Assembly: GCA_002483285.1 (NCBI GenBank)
Contig: DLHP01000037.1
Coordinates: 1-15,251 of the forward strand
DNA length: 15,251 nucleotides
Source: Flavobacterium sp. UBA7665
GTDB lineage: Bacteria; Bacteroidota; Bacteroidia; Flavobacteriales; Flavobacteriaceae
Reading direction: 5' to 3'
Positions 5,522 through 13,264 of the stretch are shown in pieces. Both the position numbers and the translations under genes were made by a program. The notes under the pieces are model-generated. The model was not told where the DNA came from, ran no database searches, and saw only the letters and a program-made list of their open reading frames with translations. Numbering within the stretch: position 1 is the first letter of the stretch; each line of letters starts with the position of its first letter.

Positions 5522-6604
5522 TTATAATTTTTGCGAACCGACACCGATTCCATCACAAATGTACTCACCATTTTTACAATAGCCAACTAATTCACGCTTA
5601 ATAAATTCCAAAACGGCTACGCTAACGTTTTCGGGATACAAAATGTGGACATTTGCTCCGGCATCTAACGTAAAACAAACCGGAATATTGGATTGCGAAC
5701 GGAATTTCCAGATCCGGTTGATGATTTCTAAAGTATTGGGTTTCATCAGAATGAAATAAGGCAGCGAGGTCATCATCATCGCGTGCAGCGTAAGGGCTTC
5801 GCTTTCTACGATTTGAATGAAAGTGTCGAGGTCGCCGGTTTCAAGGATTGATTTGATTTTCGACAGGTTTTCCTGTGCCTGCGCAAACCGTTGTGTCGCA
5901 AAAGCATGGCCATTCATCAATTCGTGGCCAACGGTACTCGACACCTGTTTCTCGCCCTTGTCGACGAGCAGGATCGTGTCCTGGAAATTTTTGAAATTAT
6001 CGTGGATTTTTCCCGAAAATGACACACCGAACAAATCTGAACTGTCTGCAATGTCCACGTGCTTTCCCCAAACGACTACTTGCCCTGAGATGCTCCGACA
6101 CGCACTCCCCGAACCTAACCGCGCCAAAAACGACGCCTTTCGGTTAAAATAATCATCGGTCATTTCAGGAAACAGCGCTCTTTCGAGGCTCATGATGTTC
6201 ACCGCCAAAGCCGCCATGCCAGAAGCCGACGAAGCGATACCCGAACTGTGCGGAAACGTATTTCGCGTATCGATTGTAAAATGATACTGTTTGAGATACG
6301 GGCAATAGTGATCTATCCGCTCCAGGAATTTCTGGATTTTCGGATTGAAATCTGGTTTGGGCTGGCCTTCAAAAAGCAAATCAAAAGAGAAGTTCCCATC
6401 GGCTTGCTTCGCGGTAAAACCAAAGGTGGTAATGGTTTTGCATTGGTTCAGCGTCAAACTGATCGATGGATTGGCCGGAAGCTGGGGTTCTTGCTTGCCC
6501 CAATATTTCACCAGGGCAATGTTGCTTGGTGCGCTCCAACAGAATTGCCCATTGGCGATGGTTTTCGAGGTTTGCGGCGCGATAAAATCATTTGCTGTAA
6601 TCAT
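5522..6604 (-). CDS. mvaD: Diphosphomevalonate decarboxylase
   Basis: A 360-residue GHMP-family enzyme that converts mevalonate 5-diphosphate, with ATP, into isopentenyl diphosphate, the last step of the mevalonate pathway. Diagnostic motifs are SNIALVKYWGK (27-37), the ATP loop PHSSGIASSASG (118-129), GSGSACRSISG (164-174) and LDAGANVHIL (313-322), whose D314 is the expected catalytic aspartate. No signal peptide or membrane segment is present. It is the first gene of the isoprenoid operon. The start at 6604 is the only ATG before the conserved N-terminus. A -7 box ends 5 bases before the ATG, so the mRNA may be nearly or fully leaderless. It is divergent from tspO. Confidence 0.93.
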   Translation of the reverse strand: MITANDFIAPQTSKTIANGQFCWSAPSNIALVKYWGKQEPQLPANPSISLTLNQCKTITTFGFTAKQADGNFSFDLLFEGQPKPDFNPKIQKFLERIDHYCPYLKQYHFTIDTRNTFPHSSGIASSASGMAALAVNIMSLERALFPEMTDDYFNRKASFLARLGSGSACRSISGQVVVWGKHVDIADSSDLFGVSFSGKIHDNFKNFQDTILLVDKGEKQVSSTVGHELMNGHAFATQRFAQAQENLSKIKSILETGDLDTFIQIVESEALTLHAMMMTSLPYFILMKPNTLEIINRIWKFRSQSNIPVCFTLDAGANVHILYPENVSVAVLEFIKRELVGYCKNGEYICDGIGVGSQKL

Positions 6605-6608
6605 GGCA

Positions 6609-6616
6609 CAAATTTA
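6609..6616 (-). promoter_or_regulatory. Candidate -7 element of the isoprenoid operon
   Basis: TAAATTTG on the minus strand matches TAnnTTTG exactly. Only four bases (TGCC) separate it from the mvaD ATG, so transcription would start at or just before the A of the start codon. No TTG is evident at -33. If real, the transcript is leaderless. Confidence 0.45.
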
Positions 6617-6772
6617 CACGAAATACTTTTTGTTTTAATTAGCATTTGGTTATTTGATGCTGCGGGCAAAATAGTTATTTTTATTCCGATAATTTCTCAC
6701 TTTTTAAACCAATACACGCCCACCAGAAGCCATCGATTGTTCGCTGCCTGCTCCGACGTTGAAAAAAATGCC

Positions 6773-7249
6773 ATGAACAAATACCTTAAAATTGCCGTAT
6801 GCGTGGCCACCTGCCTCGCCGTGGGTTACCTCTCCGGAATCGCCACCCAAAGTAGTGTACAGACTTGGTTCCCCACACTCGAAAAACCAGTTTTCAATCC
6901 ACCGTCATGGGTGTTCATGCCCGTCTGGACGATGCTTTATCTACTCATGGGTGTCGCCGCCGGGCTCGTCTGGGATAAAATAGAGAATGACAAGATCGAA
7001 GTTAGAAATGCCTTGTTGTTCTTCATCATGCAACTCGCACTCAATGCGTTGTGGTCTATAGTGTTTTTTGGGTTGCAAAATCCGCTGCTCGCTTTAATCG
7101 AAATTGTCGTACTCTGGCTCATGATTTACGAAACCTGGTATAGGTTCAAATCCATTGATAAAATAGCGAGTTACCTGCTGGTGCCTTACCTGGCTTGGGT
7201 GAGTTTTGCCGCTGTGCTCAATGCGAGCATTTGGTGGCTTAACCGTTGA
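6773..7249 (+). CDS. tspO: TspO/MBR family membrane protein
   Basis: A 158-residue protein of the tryptophan-rich sensory protein / peripheral benzodiazepine receptor family, predicted to span the membrane five times. These proteins bind porphyrins and other ligands and act in tetrapyrrole or stress signalling. Hallmarks are WFPTLEKPVFNPPSWVFMPVW (32-52), LYLLMGVAAGLVW (55-67), QLALNALWSIVFFG (87-100), and the last helix PYLAWVSFAAVLNASIWWLN (138-157). The frame stays open far upstream, but that part is antisense to mvaD, and the family N-terminus begins at ATG 6773. It is divergent from mvaD with 168 bp between. Its 3' end overlaps the convergent flavoprotein gene by 11 bp. No strong -7 element is seen; TAATTTCT (about 6700) is the nearest. 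Confidence 0.95.
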   Translation: MNKYLKIAVCVATCLAVGYLSGIATQSSVQTWFPTLEKPVFNPPSWVFMPVWTMLYLLMGVAAGLVWDKIENDKIEVRNALLFFIMQLALNALWSIVFFGLQNPLLALIEIVVLWLMIYETWYRFKSIDKIASYLLVPYLAWVSFAAVLNASIWWLNR

Positions 7250-8453
7250 TGGCCTTGGCCAAAATAAAGCCGCTCGTCCACGCATTCTGGAAGTTGAACC
7301 CGCCTGTAATGGCATCGATATTTACGATTTCTCCTGCAAAATACAAATCGGGCAAAATTTTGCTTTCCATCGTCTTGAAGTTGATTTCCCTGAGGTCGAT
7401 ACCGCCAGCCGTTACGAATTCTTCTTTAAAAGTACTTTTGCCATTGACCTGAAATTGCGCGTTGGTCAATTGGTTTGATAAATCGATGAGTTGCTTTTTA
7501 GACAAATCGGCCCATTTGGTTTCGGCCGAAATGCCTGAGGCTAAAACGAGTTTTTCCCAGAGCCTGTTGGGTAATTCAAAAGGGGATTTTTTAAAAACAA
7601 CCTTCTTAGCGTGTTCGATCTTGAGTTCCTTGAGCTGCACTTCGGCTTCGTCAACGCTCCAATCGTTGAGCCAATTGACTTCAATCGTAAACTGATAATT
7701 GCGCTCGGCAAGTTCACGTGCCCCCCAAGCCGACAGCCGTAAAATTCCCGGGCCACTCATGCCCCAATGCGTAATCAATAACGGTCCGCTGGCCTTGAGT
7801 TTGGCGTTTTTGACTTTTACCGATGCCAGCGCCGAAACGCCCATCAATTCCTTGATTCGATTGTCTTTGATGTTGAAAGTAAACAGAGAAGGAACCGGTT
7901 CTACAATTGAATGCCCTAAATTTTTGAGCATTTCCCAAATCTTCGGGTTGCTTCCGGTGGTCATGATGAGTTTGTGGCAACTGAATTGGTCGTGGTTGGT
8001 GTCAATTTTCCAATGGGTTTCTGATTTGAAAATGGATTGCACGCTTTGTCCGGTGAGGATTTCTATCTTGTATTTGTTGGCCAGTGACAGAAAGCAATCG
8101 ATGATGGTCTGCGACGAATCCGACACCGGAAACATACGCCCATCGTCCTCAATTTTTAATTCTACACCGCGTTTCTCGAACCACTCAATCGTATCGCCCG
8201 AACAAAATTGGTGGAAAGGCCCGCGCAATTCCTTCTCACCACGCGGATAGAACTTCACAAGTTCATTCGGGACAAAACACGCATGGGTCACATTGCAGCG
8301 CCCACCGCCCGAAACGCGCACTTTGGTAAGCACTTCCTGGCCGCGTTCGAGGATGGCAATCTTGAGTTTCGGCTGGTTCTCGGCAATGTTGATGGCCGTA
8401 AAAAAACCTGCTGCGCCACCGCCAACGACCAGTATATCATAATGTGTTGTCAT
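7239..8453 (-). CDS. HI0933/BaiN-family NAD(P)/FAD-dependent oxidoreductase
   Basis: A 404-residue flavoprotein of the HI0933-like family (TIGR00275-type, related to BaiN). The N-terminal Rossmann motif is DILVVGGGAAGFF (6-18), followed by an acidic strand end at LER (35-37) and the family signature KVRVSGGGRCNVTH (44-57). The C-terminal FAD contact is YFAGEIVNIDAITGGFNFQ (371-389). The physiological substrate of most members is unknown. It is cytoplasmic, with no signal peptide. Its ATG overlaps the stop of the glycerophosphodiester phosphodiesterase by 4 bp (ATGA), so the two are translationally coupled. Its last 11 bp overlap the 3' end of tspO on the other strand, so any terminator must lie inside tspO. 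Confidence 0.92.
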   Translation of the reverse strand: MTTHYDILVVGGGAAGFFTAINIAENQPKLKIAILERGQEVLTKVRVSGGGRCNVTHACFVPNELVKFYPRGEKELRGPFHQFCSGDTIEWFEKRGVELKIEDDGRMFPVSDSSQTIIDCFLSLANKYKIEILTGQSVQSIFKSETHWKIDTNHDQFSCHKLIMTTGSNPKIWEMLKNLGHSIVEPVPSLFTFNIKDNRIKELMGVSALASVKVKNAKLKASGPLLITHWGMSGPGILRLSAWGARELAERNYQFTIEVNWLNDWSVDEAEVQLKELKIEHAKKVVFKKSPFELPNRLWEKLVLASGISAETKWADLSKKQLIDLSNQLTNAQFQVNGKSTFKEEFVTAGGIDLREINFKTMESKILPDLYFAGEIVNIDAITGGFNFQNAWTSGFILAKAING

Positions 8454-9136
8454 AATTTGTCGGGAAAGTCGGTGATGATGCCGTCTGGGTTAAATGATTT
8501 TATTTTGTCGAGGTCTTCGGTTTCGTTGACCGTCCAGGCCAACACCTTAAAACCTTTTTCTTGCATCTGCCTCGTGTTTTCGGGTGTAAGCAAGTGAAAA
8601 TACGGATGGATGGCATACGCGCCAAGGTATTCCGCGAAAGCGATGGCCAAATCCAAATCGGTGGCCGCCAATACCCCGATGGGAATCTGCGGATGCTGCG
8701 AATGCACTTCCCGCAACATCGTCCAATCAAAGCTCGAAACGATAAAATCCGAATAGTGCCAGCCTCTCTCGAAGATGTATTGTTCAATCAAATCCCCAAC
8801 CGGTTGGGCCGTCGCATTACCTTTGAGTTCAACGTTGATGAAACATCGGCGGTCGACTAGGTCAAAAACTGCTTGCAAAGTGGGAATTAAATGCTCATTG
8901 TCAATGCTGAATTTCTGGAGCGTTTTCAAAGTCAACGCACTGACCAGTCCTTTGCCGTTGGTGGTGCGGTCGAGCGTTTCATCATGGATGACTACGATTT
9001 TGCCGTCGAGGCTCAAATGCACGTCGAGTTCAATACCGTCAACGCCCAAATCCAAGGCTTTTTGGAACGAAGCCAGCGTGTTTTCGGGCGTATGTCCTTT
9101 GGCGCCGCGGTGCCCGATATTTAGGATTTTGGTCAT
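8450..9136 (-). CDS. Glycerophosphodiester phosphodiesterase (UgpQ-like)
   Basis: A 228-residue TIM-barrel enzyme that hydrolyses glycerophosphodiesters to sn-glycerol-3-phosphate and an alcohol. The catalytic and metal residues are visible in IGHRGAKGHTPENT (H9, R10, E18, N19), GIELDVH (E36, D38) and HDETLDRTTNG (H51). FINVELKG and VLAWTVNE are the later family strands. The protein is of the short cytosolic type, with no signal peptide. It is 77 bp downstream of the MalS-like amylase gene on the same strand, and that spacer holds a 22-bp inverted repeat. It overlaps the flavoprotein gene by 4 bp. It may be co-transcribed with the amylase cluster or have its own promoter; I see no clear -7 box. 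Confidence 0.93.
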   Translation of the reverse strand: MTKILNIGHRGAKGHTPENTLASFQKALDLGVDGIELDVHLSLDGKIVVIHDETLDRTTNGKGLVSALTLKTLQKFSIDNEHLIPTLQAVFDLVDRRCFINVELKGNATAQPVGDLIEQYIFERGWHYSDFIVSSFDWTMLREVHSQHPQIPIGVLAATDLDLAIAFAEYLGAYAIHPYFHLLTPENTRQMQEKGFKVLAWTVNETEDLDKIKSFNPDGIITDFPDKL

Positions 9137-9148
9137 GGTTCAAACGCA

Positions 9149-9193
9149 GATTGCACAAATTTCCACAAATTATTTGTGCAAATCCGTGCAATC
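9149..9193. repeat. 22-bp inverted repeat between amylase and phosphodiesterase genes
   Basis: The arms are 9149-9170 and 9172-9193, separated by one base, and match at 19 of 22 positions. On the minus-strand RNA two of the three differences become G-U pairs, leaving one G-G mismatch, so a long hairpin can form. Each arm holds two copies of an ATTTGTG/GTGCAA-type word. No T tract follows, so it is not a canonical intrinsic terminator. I recall similar words as common in flavobacterial spacers. Confidence 0.75.
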
Positions 9194-9213
9194 GGTCTTT
9201 AATTTTTATTTTC

Positions 9214-10893
9214 TTATTTCTTAACCTCTAGCAAAACTAAGTCGAATTCAGTATCCAACGTCACTTTCCCGTTGGTCACAACAGCCGTTTTCCCCGAATA
9301 AGCGTCGCGAACAGCGGTTCCGTTTTTGAACGCGGTTCCTACGGCAATTTGTTTGGAGCCTTTTGCCAAATCCAATCCAATAACCACACGATCCGAGTAG
9401 TTGCCTTTGGTAAAGCTGCGTTCGCAGACGTACGGGCTTTTACTAATTTCCTTATTTACACCCGCACCAACAGCCGGATGTTTTTTGCGGAACTGCCCAA
9501 GTTTCTGCCAATGCGCGAGCGTCTTTTGTGTATCCGGATTGTTTTTTACATCGTCCCAATTCATGAACGAACGCAATGTCGCATCGCCTTGGGTACCTTC
9601 TATGACTAAGGAACGGCCGGTTTCGTCACCGTAATACGTTTGTGAAACGCCAGGAGAAAGCAAGAGTTTGTTGGCGCTCTCGATGCTTTTGGTACGGTTG
9701 GCGTCGAATGGTTTGCCGTCGTCATGCGAGGAAACATAGTTCAAAACGCTGTAACCTTTGAGGTCAGTGTTGAGTTTGTCGGAGTATTTAGAAAAAAGGA
9801 AACTGTAATCTTTCTGCGCATCCCATTTGAATTCAAAATTGATCATATTGTTGAAGCCGTGCGTGTAATAATCGACTTTCTTATCGCCAAAATCAAACAG
9901 TCGCCCGCCCGAAATCCCGTAATTGTACACCTCGGCAATCGTATAGAATTTATTGTTGTCGAGTACTTTTTTTGGGTTGTTTTTCTTCCACTCGGCAAAA
10001 GCGTAGTCGCATTGCGTCTTGAAATCGGCCCAAACGGTTTCGTCGGTATGTTTGACGGTGTCGGCGCGGTAGCCATCGATACCAAATTCGGCAATATAAT
10101 CGGTGAGCCATTTGATAATGTAGTAGCGTGGCGCACGCGGATAGCCCGTCCTTTTAAAGAACGCATCGAGCGAAGCCATTTCTTTTTCATATTTACCTTG
10201 CGCTTTCCATTTGGCGACAAGAAATCCGGGCAATTCAACCGCTTGGTTGCTTTCGGTTTTGACGTCGGGCAGATTGGCCACTAGCGTACATTCGGTGGTT
10301 CCTTGAAAGGTTTTGTAATCGCATTGCGGCGAAGTACGAACCCAACCTTCGGGCCAAACCGGGTCTATTTTGGTAACTGGTCCTGTGTGGTTGATGACGC
10401 CGTCAAGTAATATACGGATGCCTTTGGCGTGTGCTTTTTCGACGAGTTCGGCAAGGTCTTTTTTGGTGCCGAAATTCGGGTCGAGATTCGTCCAGTCGCG
10501 CGTCCAATAGCCGTGAAAACCATAACTCAATCCGGTACCTTCATCAACGCCATCGTGTATTTGCTCCACAATAGGCGTGATCCAAATGGCATTGGTACCG
10601 AGTTGGTCAAAATAACCTTCATCGATTTTCTGGATGATGCCGCGCAGGTTACCGCCTTCAAAGCCGCGCAGTTTGCCCGTTTCTTTGTTGCGTCCCAAAT
10701 AAACGGTTTTTGTGGGTTTGCCGTTGTTGAATCGGTCAACGAGCAAAAAATAAAGGTTGGCACCTTCCCAGACAAACGGGGTTGTCACAGCAGCCGCGAC
10801 TGTTTTTTTCTTCACTGTATTTTTTTTAGCTTGCGCCGAGGAAATCGATGTTGTCAATAGCAATGCAATTAAAAGGAATAAAGTTTTTCTCAT
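9214..10893 (-). CDS. Exported GH13 alpha-amylase, MalS-like
   Basis: A 559-residue alpha-amylase with a signal peptide (about 1-22, ending SSAQA) and no lipobox, so probably periplasmic. The GH13 conserved regions are present: DGVINH (164-169), GIDGYRADTVKH (nucleophile D278), TIAEVYNYG (acid/base E321) and VSSHDD (D391). The stretches FHGYWTRDWTNLDPNFGT, NLPDVKTES, EWKKNNPKK and YYTHGFNNMINFEF closely resemble E. coli MalS, which points to subfamily GH13_19. It would split maltodextrins internally in the periplasm. C191 and C202 may form a disulphide, as expected in an exported enzyme. Its ATG follows the GH31 stop codon by one base, so the two are cotranslated. It is the third gene of the saccharolytic cluster. 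Confidence 0.92.
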   Translation of the reverse strand: MRKTLFLLIALLLTTSISSAQAKKNTVKKKTVAAAVTTPFVWEGANLYFLLVDRFNNGKPTKTVYLGRNKETGKLRGFEGGNLRGIIQKIDEGYFDQLGTNAIWITPIVEQIHDGVDEGTGLSYGFHGYWTRDWTNLDPNFGTKKDLAELVEKAHAKGIRILLDGVINHTGPVTKIDPVWPEGWVRTSPQCDYKTFQGTTECTLVANLPDVKTESNQAVELPGFLVAKWKAQGKYEKEMASLDAFFKRTGYPRAPRYYIIKWLTDYIAEFGIDGYRADTVKHTDETVWADFKTQCDYAFAEWKKNNPKKVLDNNKFYTIAEVYNYGISGGRLFDFGDKKVDYYTHGFNNMINFEFKWDAQKDYSFLFSKYSDKLNTDLKGYSVLNYVSSHDDGKPFDANRTKSIESANKLLLSPGVSQTYYGDETGRSLVIEGTQGDATLRSFMNWDDVKNNPDTQKTLAHWQKLGQFRKKHPAVGAGVNKEISKSPYVCERSFTKGNYSDRVVIGLDLAKGSKQIAVGTAFKNGTAVRDAYSGKTAVVTNGKVTLDTEFDLVLLEVKK

Positions 10894-10894
10894 C

Positions 10895-13258
10895 TTAATA
10901 TTGGATTTTTATGGAAGCGTTTTTCTGCAACAAAACCGGAATCTCGATGGTGGTGCCGTTCTGTTTAAAGGTAGTATTTTTTCCGTTTACGGAGATTTGG
11001 ATTTTTTTCGAATCGAGGTTGTGTACTTGTAGCGATACGTTTTTATCGCCCGAAACAAACGACTTTCCGGTTTTGGTTTGAAGCACCAACGTCAGCTCGC
11101 GGTTGGCAGAACTGCTGTTGAATTGCAACAATTCATAGGCGCCTTTTTCAAAAGCGTTTGGCGTCTGACCGTCATCGTTGTACAATTGTCCGGTGCTTTT
11201 GGTGGTTTTCTCATCGAAATAAAAATGAAGGTCAAACGCGTCCAAGGTATATTTTGAGGTGTTCTGTATCGTTTGGATCATCGGTACAAAAGCGCCACCG
11301 CGCGCAAAAACCGGGATGTGGTCTTCATAGACGGGAACGGTTTGGGTGGTTCCTCCCTCGTACTTTTTACCATCGAAGAAATCGAACCAAACGCTATTCT
11401 TAGGAAAGTACATTGAAGTCGACTTTACGCCGGGTTTGGAAATGGGGTGCACCAACAATTCATTCCCCCACAAATACGATTCGCTGCTGCCCAGCAGTTG
11501 GTTGTTCGTTGGTTCTTCAAAGAACAATGGGCGCATCAGTGGTGTCCCTTTTTGGTTGTTCTCAAAAGCGAGCGTGTAATTGTATGGCAACATTTGGTAG
11601 CGCAACTCGACGATTTTTTTGGTTTTGGCTTTAGTTACGATGTCTTTGTAGACGGGTTCTGCGGCCACAGCTTCATGCGCATGCGGACGAAAAATCGGTT
11701 GGAAAACGCCATATTGCAACCAACGCAAATACAATTCATTGTCAAAATAATCGCCGGCAAATCCACCCAAATCCGAGTGCATATAACCGATACCTTGCAT
11801 GCCCATCTGTAGCGAAATTTCGGGTTGCGACTGTAAGCCTTTCCAGCTGCGCGATACGTCGCCAGACCAAGGAATAATCCCGTAACGCTGCGATCCCGAA
11901 TAACCAGAACGCATCAAAATAAACGGGCGTTCTGTTGGAAAATCCTTTTGGTAACCTTCAAAAACGAGTTTCGCCCAATTGTGCCCATAGATATTATGGA
12001 CTTCAGGTGCTTTGCCTTTGGCGGTAATGGCTTTGGAGTCGAAAGCTTCGGGTTCGCCGAGGTCGCCCCACCAACCGCCAACACCTTGTTTGACGAGGTT
12101 TTTGTAGATGTTCCAGAACCAATCCTTGCCTTCGGGTTTGAACACGTCGATGATTCCGGTGTGGCCAAAATAGAAATCGAATTCGGCGGCTTTACCGGTT
12201 TTGTCGGTTGCCAATACTTTTTGATCTACTGCTTCTTGCCATTTTTTGGTGTCCTTGATGATGAACGGCTCGGTAATTAAAATGGTTTTGACGCCTTTGG
12301 CCTTGAGGTCGGCCATCATTTTTTCGGGTTTGGCGAAGGTATCCTTGTCCCAATCGAGATTGCCGAGCGTGCCCTGGATTTTCTTGCCGAACCAATACAA
12401 ATCAATGATGATCGCATCTACGGGAATCGTATCGGTTGCAAAGCGTTTGATTGTTTTCTCGACTTCGTCCTGGTCGTGGTAACCAAATCGGCTGGAGAAA
12501 TTGCCGAGTGTCCAACGGGCCGGCATGGGTTGTTTTCCGGTCAAATCGGTATAATTCGAGATTAAATCTTCCCAGGAATCACCCACAATCACCTGATACG
12601 TCTTGCGCCCCGAAACCGTTTCATACGCCAAGGTGTTGTCTCTTTTGCTGTCGAGGTCGAGGTAACCAATGGGCGCATTGTCAAAGTGCACCGCGTAAAT
12701 TTTTGAAGACATCACCATCGGAATGCAAAAGTTGAGCAGTTCGGCATAATCCGAATAGCCGTAATGCGCGCGGTTGTACAACTGCAAACGTTTGCCGCGT
12801 CGGTTCATTCCCACGGCACGTGATCCGCCGCCGTACAGCATTTCGGTTGGATTGAGGTTAAAATCGAGAACTTCTGTAGAATCTTTTTTGATGTAGCCGT
12901 TTTTCTCGGAGAGGATTTCCACACCGGTTTTGAAATACGCAATCTGGAAAGGAGCGGTAGTAATGGTGACTTTCATCTGGTTCGAAGCCAATTCAAGCGT
13001 GCCTTTTTTGGAGGCGAATTTCATTTGTCCCGATGCAGGCTTCAATACCACCGCTTCTGATTGGGAATTGAACGTCTCGCCAGTTGGGACGAACGAGGTT
13101 TCTACAATGGCCGCTGAGTACGGCTTTATTAGGTAAGTTCCGTCCGACACTTTAATTTCGAGGACATTGTTTTTCCAGGTATGCGAAACGTATTTCCTGT
13201 TGGTGTTCTGCGCAAATGAAACTGCGGTGACAAAGAGAAAGAAGAGTATTTTTTTCAT
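10895..13258 (-). CDS. Exported GH31 alpha-glucosidase
   Basis: A 787-residue glycoside hydrolase family 31 enzyme with a signal peptide (about 1-17, ending SFAQ) and no lipobox. The N-terminal beta domain (about 20-240) leads into the barrel. The nucleophile is D399 in WWGDLGEPE, and the acid/base is D467 in IIPWSGDVSRSW. DLGGFAGDY and FRPHAHE are further GH31 signatures. The C-terminal 150 residues form beta domains (DUF5110-like). It would release glucose from the non-reducing ends of malto-oligosaccharides, although some GH31 members act on xylosides or isomaltose, so the linkage is inferred from its neighbours. In the Bacteroides Sus locus this role belongs to the GH97 enzyme SusB. The gene begins 6 bp after the SusA-like gene and ends 1 bp before the MalS-like gene. 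Confidence 0.92.
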   Translation of the reverse strand: MKKILFFLFVTAVSFAQNTNRKYVSHTWKNNVLEIKVSDGTYLIKPYSAAIVETSFVPTGETFNSQSEAVVLKPASGQMKFASKKGTLELASNQMKVTITTAPFQIAYFKTGVEILSEKNGYIKKDSTEVLDFNLNPTEMLYGGGSRAVGMNRRGKRLQLYNRAHYGYSDYAELLNFCIPMVMSSKIYAVHFDNAPIGYLDLDSKRDNTLAYETVSGRKTYQVIVGDSWEDLISNYTDLTGKQPMPARWTLGNFSSRFGYHDQDEVEKTIKRFATDTIPVDAIIIDLYWFGKKIQGTLGNLDWDKDTFAKPEKMMADLKAKGVKTILITEPFIIKDTKKWQEAVDQKVLATDKTGKAAEFDFYFGHTGIIDVFKPEGKDWFWNIYKNLVKQGVGGWWGDLGEPEAFDSKAITAKGKAPEVHNIYGHNWAKLVFEGYQKDFPTERPFILMRSGYSGSQRYGIIPWSGDVSRSWKGLQSQPEISLQMGMQGIGYMHSDLGGFAGDYFDNELYLRWLQYGVFQPIFRPHAHEAVAAEPVYKDIVTKAKTKKIVELRYQMLPYNYTLAFENNQKGTPLMRPLFFEEPTNNQLLGSSESYLWGNELLVHPISKPGVKSTSMYFPKNSVWFDFFDGKKYEGGTTQTVPVYEDHIPVFARGGAFVPMIQTIQNTSKYTLDAFDLHFYFDEKTTKSTGQLYNDDGQTPNAFEKGAYELLQFNSSSANRELTLVLQTKTGKSFVSGDKNVSLQVHNLDSKKIQISVNGKNTTFKQNGTTIEIPVLLQKNASIKIQY

Positions 13259-13264
13259 AGTTGG

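Noticed and set aside
6248..6772. Long N-terminal extension of tspO
   Set aside because: The frame is open but antisense to mvaD and then crosses the divergent promoter region. TspO proteins are about 150-160 residues and start at the ATG at 6773.
7699..8250. 183-codon open frame on the + strand
   Set aside because: It is antisense to the HI0933-family flavoprotein, with no domain seen.
9149..9193. Interpretation of the inverted repeat as a rho-independent terminator of the amylase cluster
   Set aside because: No T tract follows on either strand, and the stem is AT-rich, so only a structured repeat can be claimed.
9724..10284. 186-codon open frame on the + strand
   Set aside because: It is antisense to the MalS-like amylase catalytic core and shows no family features.
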